A stretch of 64,000 bases of DNA, taken from Puccinellia tenuiflora (Eukaryota; Streptophyta; Magnoliopsida; Poales; Poaceae). The stretch is from assembly GCA_012064385.1 (NCBI GenBank), contig QRDG01001891.1, positions 39,843 through 103,842 on the forward strand, given 5' to 3'. This document shows positions 1 through 12,164 of the stretch, in pieces; the stretch's first letter is position 1; every line of letters starts with the position of its first letter. The notes under the pieces are model-generated. The model was not told where the DNA came from. It did not search any database and saw nothing but the letters and a program-made list of their open reading frames with translations. The position numbers and the translations under genes were made by a program.

Positions 1-243
1 GGCACCTTCTCTCCACATTCTTTATTTCTTTTTTAGCATGTTCTCATTGCCTCTGCTGTCATTATAGAACATGTTGTTGTTGGGCCATTGCCGGAGGACT
101 GGAAGGGGTTCAAGAGTGAGTTTGTTGAGTCTTTGAAAGGTATCTTATAGTGGTTTCCCGTTTTGCTCGCACAATTTGTGCTTCACGTGCCTTCTTGACC
201 TATCGGTTCTTATAGGCTTCGGTTCGTTTAGCTTCCTATGCAG

Positions 244-3200
244 GCAGGTCGTACTACGGTCCTCCTGAGCACCGTTGTTCTCATTGCAAAGCCTCTTTCT
301 GGTATGAGGAGAGGGTGCAGTCGGCGTCATCTTTTAAAAAACGTAGGATTGTGTACAATCTTTGCTGTAAAGCTGGGAAGGTGCATGTTCCCAAGTTTAC
401 CAAACCTCCTGATTATTTGAGAGACCTCATGAAATTTGATGGGAACCGTCGTGCCAAACAGTTTATACAAAAAATCAGACAGTACAATTGCTTGTTTGCA
501 TTTACATCGATGGGTGCAACCATAGACCGTTCGGTTAATAATAGTAGGGGCCCTCCTATTTTCAAAATCAGTGGAAGTGTGTGTCATCGTATGGGCTCCT
601 TGCTCCCGAAAGGGGCCGAGGGCCCTCAACGGGCCTTAAATTCGGGAGACTCCATACCTAACCCGAAATTCTGTGAGCTTTATGTATATGACACAAACAA
701 TGAGGTTCAGAATAGGATCAAAGCCTTAAATCCGGACGATAATACATCAGGACAGTTGGACGAAACCATTGTTAATGGCCTCATTTAGATGATTAATATA
801 CACAATCCCTTGGTGCAACAATTCAGGGCAGGGAGAGACCGTATACAAGAGCACGGAGACGAAGAAATTGCTATACGGTTGATAGGTCCTGTCGATGGTG
901 ATAGTCCTCAATTCAGTTTACCCACTTCTAATGAACTTGCTGCTTTGATTGTTGGTGACTTTACGGTAGAGACATCATCACGGGACATTATTGTTCATGA
1001 TAAAGAAAGTGGGCTAAAACAGATTAATTCTTTGCACCCTGCTTATATGTCTCTTCAATATCCGTTGCTATTTACATATGCAGAGAGAGGGTTCCAATTG
1101 GACATTCCCTATGTTGGTGTTCCCAGGGGTAGATCTGTTCGTGACAAAATGACCATGCAAGATTATTATTGTTATGTTACTCACTATAGGCTGGACCAAT
1201 CAAACCCTTATCTGTGCTATGGTCTGTTGTCTTCGCAGTCTGTTGTTGATGCTCGTGCGTGCATTGATGAAGGACGGTTGTGGTTTATCTTAAAAAACCA
1301 AGATACTTTCAGAGCCGATAACATGCAGGGTATTACGGATGCGGTCGGCAATGGCTGTATTGATGGAAGCAGTCTCGGGAAGAAAACTGTGTTACCCTCT
1401 AGCCACACCGGGGGACGACGTTACTTTTTAGAAAATTTTCAGGATGGCCTGGCCATTTGTCGGGTTCATGGTGCACCGTACATTTTCACAACCTTTACAT
1501 GTAACCGAAAATGGCCAGAGATTACAGAAGCACTACTGTCTGAACCTGGCCAGAGACCCACTGATAGGGCTGACATTGTCGTTAGAGTTTACCACATGAA
1601 GCTAGCTGAATATATAACTGATATTAGATCTGGCACGGCATTTGGCCCTGTAAAAGCTGGTACGGTTTGCTCTATAAGTTTCCATGACAAGTTCTTTTAT
1701 TAGATTGATGCTTGACGGGTGAAACTTTCTTTCTGCAGTTCTGTACACCGTTGAGTTCCAGAAACGAGGACTTCCACACGCTCATATACTTGTGTGGTTC
1801 AGTGAAGATCCTAAGGTAACTACGGAAGCTATCGATTCTTTTATCTCTGCTGAAATCCCTGACACCATTGTGGACCCGTTGGGGTATTCCTTGGTTTCTG
1901 AATTTATGATGCATGGTCCTTGCGGTGAAATGAATGACAAATGTGTATGCATGAAAAAGGGCGTATGTTCCAAATATTTCCCAAAAGATTTTCAGACAGA
2001 AACAACCATCGATGCTACTGGTTTTGCTTTGTATAGACGTCGTGACAATGGTCGGACGATTTACAAAATGGTCACTATCTTGATAACAGCTATGTTGTCC
2101 CACACAACATGGCCATGTTAAAAAAATACCAGGCTCACATCAATGTTGAATGGTGCAATAAAACACAAGTGATGAAGTATCTTTTTAAATATTATACAAA
2201 AGGTCCAGATTTCTCCAAGGTTTTGTTCCAAAAAATAAATGGTAGGAGTGGTATAGGGAACACTTATGGTACTGAGCCTGTAGATGAGGTGGCTGAGTAC
2301 GTCCAGTGCCGTTACATATGTGAACAGGATGCCTTCTGGCGTATATTTGGGTTCAGCATACACACTAAGTTTCCATCTGTTGAACGCCTACCTGTTCATT
2401 TGCCCGACATGAATATTGTTCGTTTTCGAGCAGGTGCCGATCTCACTAAAATTATAGATTCTGACTTCCTTAGAAAAACTGCGTTAACAGAATGGTTTGT
2501 AGCCAATCGAAGGTTTGAACATGCCCGGACATTAACATATTGTGACTTTCCAACTGAGTGGACGTGGGATTCGGAGAGTAGATCATGGCATCAAAGGGGA
2601 AGTACCAGGGAAGTTGTGGGACGTGTATATTATGTGAATCCGGCTTTGGGCGAACTTTACTTTCTGCGGACACTCTTGATGATTGTGAAAGGTACAAAGA
2701 GTTTTCAGGACCTTAGAACTTACGAAAATCATGTTTATGGTAGTTTCAAAGAGGCATGTGCTGCCCGTAGTTTATTAGGTGATGACAATGAATGGTACAC
2801 CGCATTTGATGAAGCTGTGGTGTGGGGGTTTGGCCCGCGTTTGCGCCAATTATTTGTGACAATGCTTATTCATTGTCATGTGAAAGATGAAAGAAACTTT
2901 TTTGAACGTTATTGGCTTACCTTAGCAGATGACATACAACATAATTTAAGGTGTACTCTACACAATCCGAAATATATTGTCTCCGTAGACAGGCTTCGAG
3001 ATATGTTGCTTACAGAATTGGCCGAGGTCTTCGTTAAAAATGGTTCATCTATAGACAAATTCAATCTGCCTCCCAAAACATCTTGTGATGGAGCCAGCTT
3101 TAATAATCGTTTGATTCATGATGAAATGTCTTATAATTGTGCCGAGCTTGCACAACAATCTGTCTTGCTATTTGATAACCTTAATGCTGACCAGACGATA

Positions 3201-4651
3201 GCTTATAATGAGATTATGAAATCTGTTTTGGAACAAGAACCTGGTTTCTTCTTTGTTTCTGGATTTGGTGGGACTGGAAAAACTTATCTATGGAATGCTA
3301 TTGTTGCTCATCTTAGGGGACAAAGTAAAATTGTGCTGACCGTTGCATCCTCAGGTGTTGCTAGCTTGCTGCTGCCAGGGGGCAGGACGGCCCACTCACG
3401 CTTCAAAAACCCTATTCAGATTGACGAGACTACTCTCTGTGACATCAAACGAGGTACGCATCTAAGTGAACTTCTTAAACAGACATCATTGGTAATTTGG
3501 GACGAGGCACTTATGACCAATAGAATGTGTTTTGAGGCATTGGATAGGAGTTTACGTGACGTGCTTTCTGAGGATAAACCATTGCTTGCGAACATACCTT
3601 TTGGGGGAATGGTCATTGTCTTGGGTGGGGATTTTAGACAGATATTACCTGTTATTGAGGGGGGCACTAGACCGCAGATAGTCACCGCGACTATCACGCA
3701 CTCGCCACTATGGCAACATGTACAAATCTTGCGGTTGTCTAGAAATATGCGGTTGGCTGATCCTGCTGCAGATGCTTTCATGCAGCAAGAAATAGCCTTA
3801 TTTAGTAAATGGGTTTTAGATCTTGGCGAAGGAAAGCTGCCAACTCATAAACGTGAAAATGAATCAGACTCAACTTGGATTAAGATTCCTGATGACTTGC
3901 TCATTCATACGGACGGTAACAAAATCGCTGCTATCGTGCACTCCACTTACACCGATTTCTTGGAAAACGATGATAAGTCTAAATACCTAGAACAGAGGGC
4001 TATCCTAACACCTACAAATGAGGTTGCTGAGGAGATTAATGACTTTGTGCTGTCTATGGTCCCTTCTGATAGTAGAGAATATTTAAGTGCTGATTCTCTA
4101 GCTACTAGCGGTGAAACTGTACGCGGCATGGACCAGTTTATACCACTGAATATTTGAATGCTCAGAGTGTCATTAATTTCCCTCGCCATAAATTAGTTTT
4201 AAAAGAAGGTGTTCCTATAATGCTTCTTAGAAATCTTCGTCAGGCAAATGGCCTATGCAATGGTACCCGTCTCATTATTAAAACCTTGGCAAATCGAATG
4301 ATTGAAACTGTCATCATTACCGGTTCACACATTGGTGACGTTGTTTATATTCCCAGGATAGAACTCACCGCTAAAAAAACCAAATGGCCTTTCACTCTTA
4401 TGCGCCGCCAATTCCCGATTCGTCTATGCTATGCCATGACTATCAACAAAAGCCAGGGCCAAACTTTGTCTGCCGTTGGTCTATACCTAAGGAAGCCAAC
4501 ATTTACTCATGGACAGCTGTATGTTGCCGTGTCTCGTGTCACCGCAAGGAAATGTTTAAAAATTCTGGTAGAAAATGATGACGGGACCTGTGGATCAGAG
4601 ACAAAGAACATTGTGTATCCAGAGGTTTTCCGGTGTGCCGGATTACTCTGA
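244..4651 (+). pseudogene. Helitron Rep-helicase (RepHel), degenerate
   Basis: Role (family): HUH endonuclease joined to a PIF1-type 5'-3' DNA helicase, which nicks and unwinds DNA during rolling-circle transposition. Seen in order: a Cys-rich N-terminal segment (CSHCKASFWYEERV, about 263-320); the Helitron-like N domain; after a probable intron (about 1664-1738) the two-His Rep motif FQKRGLPHAHILVW (about 1753-1797); the tyrosine motif KYLFKYYTKG (about 2176-2210); the helicase Walker A GFGGTGKTYLW (about 3261-3293) and Walker B-like LVIWDEALM (about 3490-3516); and the C-terminal NKSQGQT and YVAVSR motifs (about 4444-4535). Lesions: in-frame TAG at 786-788, frameshift near 2067, frameshift near 4137. 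The start is uncertain; an acceptor-like AG precedes 244, so an upstream exon is likely. Confidence 0.9.
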
Positions 4652-5147
4652 CAGTGTACCTTGAATATGCACACGGATTGTACATAGTTCTGGTCATCCC
4701 TGATGTGTTGTTCTCTTTTGACTGTTATGTTGGATGCCCACCCATGTTGCCTATTCAAAAGGCACTTCCTTGCATCCACCTGCTTCTTCTTGCCACTGCT
4801 GCCATGAGTAATAATAGTTCCATATGTATCACCCTGCTCCAGTTTAACCCACATCTTATTTATCCTTCAAGTCTTCTCTCACAATGCTTATACCTTTTGC
4901 GATGGAATTTGTGCACCATCTTTTGTCGTTCCTGTGGTACCCACTACCTTTTCTATGTTCTGTACTCCAACCTTTCTCTGCCAGCGTGTGTTACCTTTTG
5001 TGTTTATCTTATGGCTCTGTTCTCCCGCATGTTTTGTCAGGATAGGTATTAAATTATAACATGTTTATCAGCACCAATTGTAATGGACTATGTTTTGTTG
5101 CTTCCTTTGTTTTTCTGATGCTTGGTATGTTTGACTGGATCATGTAG
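4652..5147. other. Spacer between RepHel and the RPA-like gene
   Basis: T-rich sequence inside the Helitron. It should hold the 3' end of the RepHel transcript and the promoter and leader of the RPA-like gene. An open frame at 4633-5052 has no recognisable motif and is low complexity, so I do not call it. A further short upstream coding exon of the RPA-like gene cannot be excluded. Confidence 0.5.
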
Positions 5148-7897
5148 ATGGTGGTTATCAGTTCCCTTGACAGGCTGGTCAAGGGGGGCAGAGGATCATC
5201 CACATCAGTGTATGTCTCACGTCTATGGCACCACCGTGGAGGTGCAAACACCGGTGAAATAAAACACACAGATATGGTGTTGCTGGATTCTGAGGTGAAT
5301 GTCTTATCATGATGACAGTTTAATTTATGTGATTCTTACTGTGCCGTGTTCCGTATCTCATTCTATGGTTTATGTATATGCAGGGCAACCATATGTATGC
5401 TAAGATTTGGAAGGACAGTGTTCCTGCTTTCATGGATACGATAAAAGAGGGTCATGCATATATTATCTCAAACTTCTATGTATGTGATCCCAAGTATAAT
5501 TTCAGACCAGTGGAGGCTCGATACATGATCAAGTTTACTAGATACACTACCGTGCAAGAGCAGGATAATCCAGAAATTGAGTTCCCATTCTGTACATATG
5601 CTCTCACGCCGCTATCACACTTGCCTGATCCTAGAGATTACCCAGAACGCTTCACAGGTAGTTCTTTATATCACTTGCCTATATGTTTGATGGACGGCTT
5701 TTCTCGCCGTACTAATTACCCTGATTCTATTCTCTTAGATGTACTTGGCCAAAGCACTGGTGTTTCTGATCCCATTTCATATCACAATGCTAGCCGGGCA
5801 AATCCTTCAACAAAAAGGACAATCCACATCAAAGACCTGGCGTGAGTACCTTAACCTTTGTTCACGCTTTGCCTATTACATTCCAATGTTCTGGTTATAT
5901 TTCTTGTGCCTGCAGTGGTCACCAGATTAGTGTGGTCCTTTGGGGTGAACGAGCATCATCCTTTGATGGCGATGGTGTGATTGACATGGGGAAAGAAGAG
6001 CCGGTTATAGCTCTTTTTGTGGGAACTTTGGTCAAGGCATATGACGGTGCGTAATCTTAACTGCGAATCAGCATCCACTTTTGAATGATAATGCTTTGCT
6101 AATATGTTTTCTGTTGGGTATTAATAGGTCGTAGGGGTGTCGGTGGAAGTGCGGCTTGCCGCTGGTATATTAATGATGATATACCTGATGTGATTGATTT
6201 CAAAAAGAGGTGTGTCCCTTTCTTTAGTAGAACCATGACCTATACAAGTTATTTATCCTAGATTTTCTTACTCCTGGACATTTATTTACTTCTTTCTGCT
6301 TTCTACAGGTTGCATGACAACTTCTCTCCTATAGACCACATACTCCTTCCTGGACAAACCATTGCTGAGGTGAAGGCACAGGTGGAGCTAGAGACAAAAA
6401 CTGTTGCCGAATTGCTGTCCATGAACCCATATGATCATCAGGTCAATATTTGTCTCGCTTGTGCTGCTTATGTTGTTGTTTTAGCCTCTGGTTCCATTTG
6501 CTTACTTTGGACTATCATCCTGGGTTAGGAATCACGCTTCTTTGTCTCTGTGACATTGACAAGGATGAGTCCATCTCAACGATGGTGGTTCACCTCCTGT
6601 AACGTTTGCCACAAAACTACTATCCCCTACGGGCCTGCATACAAATGCCATAATTCGACCTGTTCGGGCACAGATGCAGTACCAAGGTACCTGCCTATAC
6701 CGTCTATTTATGCCTGCCATTTTAGTTGTTTCTACTGTTTACCTTGTGGGATGATTAATTGTGTTTTTTATCTTAACAGATACCGCATATGCTACATGGC
6801 AACAGATGATGAAAAGGAAGCAGAATTTGTCTTCTTTGACAGAGTTGGGCGTGACATCGTGGGTAAACCACTTGTCAGCCTCCTTCGTTCAGGACGATCG
6901 TCTCATTTGTCGGTCGAAGAGATTATTCATTCTGTCCGGGGTGACAATTCCATCCCAAGAGAGTTGGCTGCACTGATTTCACAGAAATTCAGATTTGTTG
7001 TGTCGTTTTCAACCAAAAGCTATCTGCCAGAGTCACTGGAATCATCATTCCAGGTCCACAGAATCGATTTATCATTGGGAGGTAACTCCCGCTCTTCGGC
7101 TATGCATCGCAAGCCGTTATCCGCCGGTGCATCCGGCAGTGGACAAGTGCATGTGCCTGCTGGGTCTGCCACCTCCGTGTCACACGGTGCGGTGCCACCT
7201 GAGTTACTCTCCCCTTCAGATCCTAATCTGGTAGAATCAACAGATGATCTTCCCACTGATGCGAGTAGTGTAGTGGTTAGTTTTTTTCATCAGTGTGTCT
7301 TTTACCTTTACTACTGCCCTCCAGTTTATCAGGCTTCCTGAATCCAACATATTCTAATCATTCCTCTTGCTACTCTTTTAGGTTGCACCTGCCAAGGACG
7401 CTGGGAAATCACCAGCCTCTGTTAGCAAGAAACCAGTTACTAGGTACCTTATCTAATTGCATCTATTTAGTATAATTGTTGTGTATGCATATATCTTAAC
7501 TTTGCTCGGTCATCTGTTCTTTTTGTGTGATAGGAGGACTGGGAAGGCTGAACTCACAAAGCCCGCCATATGTAAACCTCTGTTTCCTGAGGATGATGCT
7601 AAGAATAACACTGACCAGGTGACTGACGGTTCCATATTAGTTGTACGTCCCATGCTTTGCTTGATCAGTTTTTTTATCGATTTGTCTCTCTTTTTACTGG
7701 GCCAATGATGCTGAGAAGTTGTCTATGGAAGAATATGGAACGTTAGTTTTATATCCTGTGTCATCTGTGCTCCTGATTGATATATGTTGACTAGAAAGTT
7801 ATTGGTAACTTCTGCTTCTCTCTTATAACACCACAGGGATCCAATATTGGGAGCTGAAGCTGTTAACACTCCGCCACGGAAGAAGAAAAGGAACTAA
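5148..7897 (+). CDS. RPA70-like single-stranded DNA-binding protein carried by the Helitron (multi-exon)
   Basis: Role (family): the replication protein A large subunit binds single-stranded DNA through OB folds; Helitron copies are thought to protect the transposition intermediate. Exons inferred from GT/AG and reading phase: 5148-5294, 5384-5657, 5739-5841, 5916-6046, 6128-6209, 6309-6441, 6529-6686, 6780-7275, 7382-7443, 7534-7618, about 7705-7741, 7837-7897. Exons 1-10 join in frame without a stop. Seen: an OB-fold region with GNHMYAKIW (exon 2), GHQISVVLWGERA (exon 4), and an RPA70 C-terminal zinc-ribbon-like segment with SCNVCHK and KCHNSTC (exon 7). A basic tail PPRKKKRN precedes the TAA and could be a nuclear localisation signal. 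The start at 5148 is the first in-frame ATG and is provisional. The acceptor of the penultimate exon lacks a clear AG. Confidence 0.82.
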
Positions 7898-8618
7898 AAC
7901 TTGGTTCTTTCTGAAGGACCTTATATTAGGTTAATACGAAGTCCTTTTTCACTACAAATGCCCTTGCCATGAGAAACTGTGAGTTAAGTGTATGATTCTG
8001 TGCTTCTACAGGATAGTACATTACCATTTTGTCTCAAGATGGTTTCTGGGAACCTTGATGCTTTCCTCTGATAGTCTGATTCCATCGGTGCACTCTGAAG
8101 AAAGAAGGCCTATGTTTTTGGTGGCTCTACTTATGGATCTGGTGCGTCTAGCGATTGCACCCTATGATCCGTAGTTTCAGTGTCGGTTCAAATATGTTTA
8201 ACTCTACCTGGTACTTGCTCCTGTTCTGTATACCCCCTGGCGTTGTATCGATCGGTTCTGTATGTTCCGTCGTGCCAGGGTCTCTGAAACTGGAAGTACA
8301 ATTCGTACCAATTAATATTCTGTCTAAATATTCCTAGCTGATCTCAGAAACAGTGTCTGTAATATATGTAGTAATTACAAAAGACTCTTTGTGGATGAAC
8401 TGTGAGCATGATGAGATGGTGGGTATCATTTTATTTTATGCTACCTTTGATAATATTCGTAACTGATCTCAAATCATGTGCTTGTAATAGAGTTCATGCT
8501 ACATACTCTTATTTGCTTTTTTGGTACCAACACCAGTTAAGTGAATGTTAATGTCATTAGTCCAAAGTTACCTATCACTTGGATTATCGGGGGTTCGGAA
8601 TAATGTGAAATCTGTCTC
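7898..8618. other. Helitron 3' non-coding region
   Basis: AT-rich sequence between the RPA-like stop codon and the terminal hairpin, presumably the 3' UTR and terminal region of the Helitron. CCCTGGC near 8237 and GCCAGGG near 8275 form a distant inverted pair. No open frame here shows a protein signature. Confidence 0.5.
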
Positions 8619-8645
8619 GCGCGGCAAGACGCGCTTCCTACCTAG
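8619..8645 (+). repeat. Helitron 3' terminal hairpin and CTAG end
   Basis: GCGCG (8619-8623) pairs with CGCGC (8630-8634) across a 6-nt loop. Seven nucleotides follow, then CTAG (8642-8645) and a T. Copia reading frame on the other strand resumes at once at 8646 (..TFSPVVK), which fixes the boundary independently of the hairpin. Confidence 0.85.
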
Positions 8646-11600
8646 TTTTGACAACCGGACTAAAGGTATCTTCATAGTCAAGTCCATACCGCTGCTTGAA
8701 CCCCTTCGCCACAAGCCGTGCTTTATAGCGATCAATAGTACCATCGGAGCATTTTTTATATGGTATACCCACTTGCAGTCAACCAAATTCTTGTTTGCGC
8801 TTGGAGGAACAAGGTGCCACGTCTTATTATGCATCAGTGCATCATATTCTTCATGCATTGCTTGCTTCCAACAATCATGACCAAGTGCTTCCTTGATATT
8901 GGAGGGTTCTCCTGTAGAAGTGAATAAACTGTACCGCACTGTACCATCCGTATAAATTTTTGGAGTATGGATACCTTTTTGTAAGCGTGTGCGTGGAGGA
9001 GACACCGGGTGCAACACGGGAGAAGCATCCGCAGAAGATCCTGGGCGACAGGGCCCATTTTGGCGTGGAAGCAGAGCGCACGCACGGGAGCTCCTGGCGC
9101 GGTCGGCTGCATGCAGCGACGTGTCAGTGGCCAACTCGCTGGCGGGGGAATCGAGCGCAGGATCCGGTGCAGATCCGGCAGGGCAATCTGCATGGCGATC
9201 AGCGGCAATGATTGGCTCATCATTACAAAATTTGGTTGTAGTAGAACTTGGTATTTCATGTGCTGTGTACTGATCTTGCAAGCAGCTTTGAGCAGGATTA
9301 TTCTTGGCAACCTGTAGAGCGTCAGCGTCAGTAACAGGTACAATAGGAACATGATCATGATTATGCACACCCTCATATGTGGAACAAAGTGAAGGTGGGA
9401 GCAAAAGTATTTCTTTCCGAAGTTGGGTACCAGCATTGGGATAAAGAGAAGCAAAAGGAAACACTTGTTCGTCAAAGACCACGTCTCGAGAGATATATAT
9501 GCGGCCAGAAGTAACATCAAGACATTTTACACCTTTATGAAGAGGACTATACCCCAAGAAGAGACACTGTTTTGAGCGAAAAGCAAGTATGCGTTGATTA
9601 TAGGGACGGAGATTAGGCCAAAAAGCGCAACCAAACACACGAAGGGATCATAATTGGGTTTGACATTGAGAAGTTTTTCCGTTGGGTGGACAAGTTAAGC
9701 ACCTTTGTAGGCAACAGATTTATTAGAAAGGTAGCTGTAAGAAAGGCTTCGTCCCAAAATTTTAACGGCATGGAAGCATTGGCAAGCAATGCAAGACCAA
9801 CCTCGACTATATGGCGATGTTTGCGTTCTACAGACCCATTTTGTTGGTGAGCATGAGGACAGGAGACATGATGTGTAATGTCGACACGTTGAAAGAAAGC
9901 ATGGAGTTTTTCATATTCACCACCCCAACCGGTTTGCATGGTAATAATTTTGCAACCAAATTTACGCCCAACAAGTTGTTGAAAATCAAGAAAAACTTGA
10001 TAGACATCAGATCGATTCTTTACCAGATAAATCCAAGTAAATTTGCTATAATCATCGATGAAACTTACATAGTATGAAGTTTGCAAACAGAGACATGAGC
10101 AGGACCCCATACATATGAGAACACTTGTTCTAAAGGAACAGCGGAAACACTAGTAGAGGTGGGATAGGGTAGCTGATGACTCTTAGCTTGTTGACAAGGA
10201 TCACAAACATAAGGATTTATTTTAGAAGAATAGTCTAATTTATTTTTGCGAAGAACTTGTTGAACAATAAAAGACGAAGGGTGCCCTAGATGACGATGCC
10301 ACGTGGATGAGGAAGGCTTGACGATGATGCAGGCGTGCTTGGGAGATCCTGAGGAGAGGGGCACTAAAGGATAGAGACCATCATGGCAGGGGCCCTAAAC
10401 AGAATTGTCTTCGTGGCCCAATCCTTAATCAAAAAGAAAAAGGGTGAAATTCAACGAAGGCATTGTTATCTAGGGTAATTTTATGAGTTGAGAGCAAGTT
10501 CATGGATGCAGAAGGAACATGAAGGACATTACGGAGTTGGAAAGAACTATGAGGGGTGTGCAAAATCGAATGACCAATATTTTTAATTGCCATACCTTAT
10601 CCACTAGCATTGTGAACTTGATCACGTCCTTGATAATTCTCATGAGTATGAAGCTTGCTCAAGTCTCCGGTGATATGGTTGTTGGCACCTGTATCCATGT
10701 ACCAGTTGGTGTCAACGCCATATGCACCTTTACGATCATTGTTGAAGTCATCATTGCCATCTTCACGATCTGAGTAACGCCACCAACACTGATTTGCAGG
10801 GTGGCCATGTTTCTTGCAGATTTGACACTGGATATCCTGATAGGGCGTGGGTATGCGACCACCACCACGCCCCCCCTGATTGCCACGGCCACCTTGATTA
10901 CCATATATCATAGCCACCGCGGAAATAGTTACCATCATAGTTGCCATGATCATTGCCATAGTTGGCACGGTCGTTGCCTCCATAGTTGCCACGGTAGTCA
11001 CCATCATGACCACCGCGAGGGATATTGGGGCGAGAAGAACGCCCACGCCCACGAGTTGCAGCATATGCCGTGAGTTGAGAACACATACCAAAAAGAGTGG
11101 TATTGGGGGCAGCGTTGAGAGAGGTAACAAAGGGGGTGTAATCACTGCCCAAACCATTGATAATATAACCCTTGAGCTCATCATCATCAATTTTCTTGCC
11201 GCCAACAGCCAGCTCCATAGCAAAACCTTTCATCTTGAGGACGAATTTATCAGCCTTCATGTCCAGCTTCTTGGTGTTGGTGAGAGAACCACGAAGGGCA
11301 TTGATCTGTGCCTTGGATTGAGAGGAAAAGAGCTCCATAATAGAGGACCAAACCTCAGCACAATGCTCAGCGCCCATTACATGAGCCATGATCTCAGGGG
11401 AGAGGGTTTTGAGGAGCCAACTCAGAACTTGTTGATCTCGGGTGAGCCACACCCCATAGGTCGGATTAGGAATTGTGACCTTCTTCTGCATCTTCTCATC
11501 GTCATCCTCTATAGTTTGTGGTGGTGCGGGGTCGGAACCGTCAAGCAGCCCCATAACCAGCGCACCACATACAGCAGGTAGGACCTGCATCTTCGAGAGC

Positions 11601-11689
11601 AAAAAATTTGCCCGTGTGAGCTTCTCAGTAGGCTGCGCCCCAATGGCAGATGCCAAGGTCGTCAACGGCGAGTACGAGGATGACGCCAT
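8646..11689 (-). pseudogene. copia-1 gag-pol polyprotein, degenerate and truncated
   Basis: Gag starts at ATG 11687-11689 (MASSSYSPL; LTRANFLLSKMQVLP is typical of the copia gag N domain), followed by a Gly/Asn/Asp-rich stretch and a CX2CX4HX4C knuckle (CQICKKHGHPANQC, about 10795-10836). The GAG-pre-integrase segment has WHRHLGHPS and CDPCQQAKSHQLPY (about 10190-10305). Integrase is at about 9613-10110 (FSKFTWIYLV-like start, QQNGSVERKHRHIVE). RT begins near 8850 with MHEEYDALMHNKTW and CKWVYHIK, then KARLVAKGFKQRYG in another frame. Frame changes fall near 10900, 10400, 9620 and 8740. No YVDD or RNase H is present because the Helitron boundary comes first. Confidence 0.85.
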
Positions 11690-11849
11690 TGGAGAGGGAG
11701 GGTGGGTTTTTGATGTTGTTCTTCACCACCGATCAAGACCGGCGGGCAGATCGCACGTCGAGGAGGCGGCCATTTTTCTTGTTTCTTCTACGATCGAGGA
11801 ATCGATCTAGGGTTTTTTGTTTTGTTTTCGCTAGATGAGAGGAATAGGA

Positions 11850-11862
11850 GGCTCTGATACCA
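11850..11862 (-). other. copia-1 primer-binding site
   Basis: The minus strand reads TGGTATCAGAGCC, complementary to the 3' end of initiator Met-tRNA, the usual primer for plant copia elements. It abuts the LTR with no spacer. Confidence 0.85.
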
Positions 11863-12014
11863 TGTGGATGTTTACGTGAGGGAACGATGCCTGTTAGGGT
11901 CATCGGGTGCGTGTTAATATGGCGATGGGAATAGCCCCCATCGAGGCGTACACGGAGACGTATCTTGGTCGGAGTACTACTCCGTACCATGTACGTAATA
12001 TTACATGTCTAACA
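11863..12014 (-). repeat. copia-1 5' LTR
   Basis: The inner end is set by the primer site. Plus-strand TGTGGATG.. starts at 11863 next to GGCTCTGATACCA, so on the minus strand the LTR ends in CA. The outer end is inferred from a TGTTAGAC start (minus strand) at 12014. The other LTR is not in the window, so the outer boundary is unconfirmed. Confidence 0.65.
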
Positions 12015-12164
12015 CAGAGTAGTGTGGATCCCCTGAGCAGGAAGAGCGCAGTCATTGTAATAGAGCAAAAACAAAATCTTTTGAGGAAGCAAAAAAAAAA
12101 AAATCGAGAGTACGCGACAGCGTACCATATTTTTATCGAACGATAGAAAAGTCATTTTGCAAGA

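Larger units (their letters stand above)
1..8645 (+). mobile_element. Helitron transposon, 3' portion (5' end outside window)
   Basis: Seen: a Rep-helicase gene, then an RPA70-like gene, both on the plus strand, and a Helitron-type 3' terminus at 8619-8645 (short GC hairpin, 7-nt spacer, CTAG, next base T). Established: plant Helitrons are rolling-circle elements that encode a HUH-Rep/PIF1-helicase and often RPA-like proteins, insert between A and T, and end in a hairpin followed by CTRR. Immediately after CTAG the sequence continues as the reverse-transcriptase part of a minus-strand copia element, so the Helitron sits inside copia-1. The TC 5' end is not in the window. Its own transposition gene is broken, so it would be non-autonomous now. 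Confidence 0.88.
8646..12014 (-). mobile_element. copia-1: Ty1/copia retrotransposon, 5' portion, broken by the Helitron
   Basis: On the minus strand, in order: a 152-bp 5' LTR (11863-12014), an initiator-Met primer site directly beside it (11850-11862), gag, zinc knuckle, GAG-pre-integrase, integrase, and the first part of reverse transcriptase. Coding homology stops exactly at the Helitron end (8645/8646) inside the RT motif DTFSPVVK. The rest of RT, RNase H and the 3' LTR should lie left of the Helitron, outside the window. Several frameshifts make it non-functional. Confidence 0.88.
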
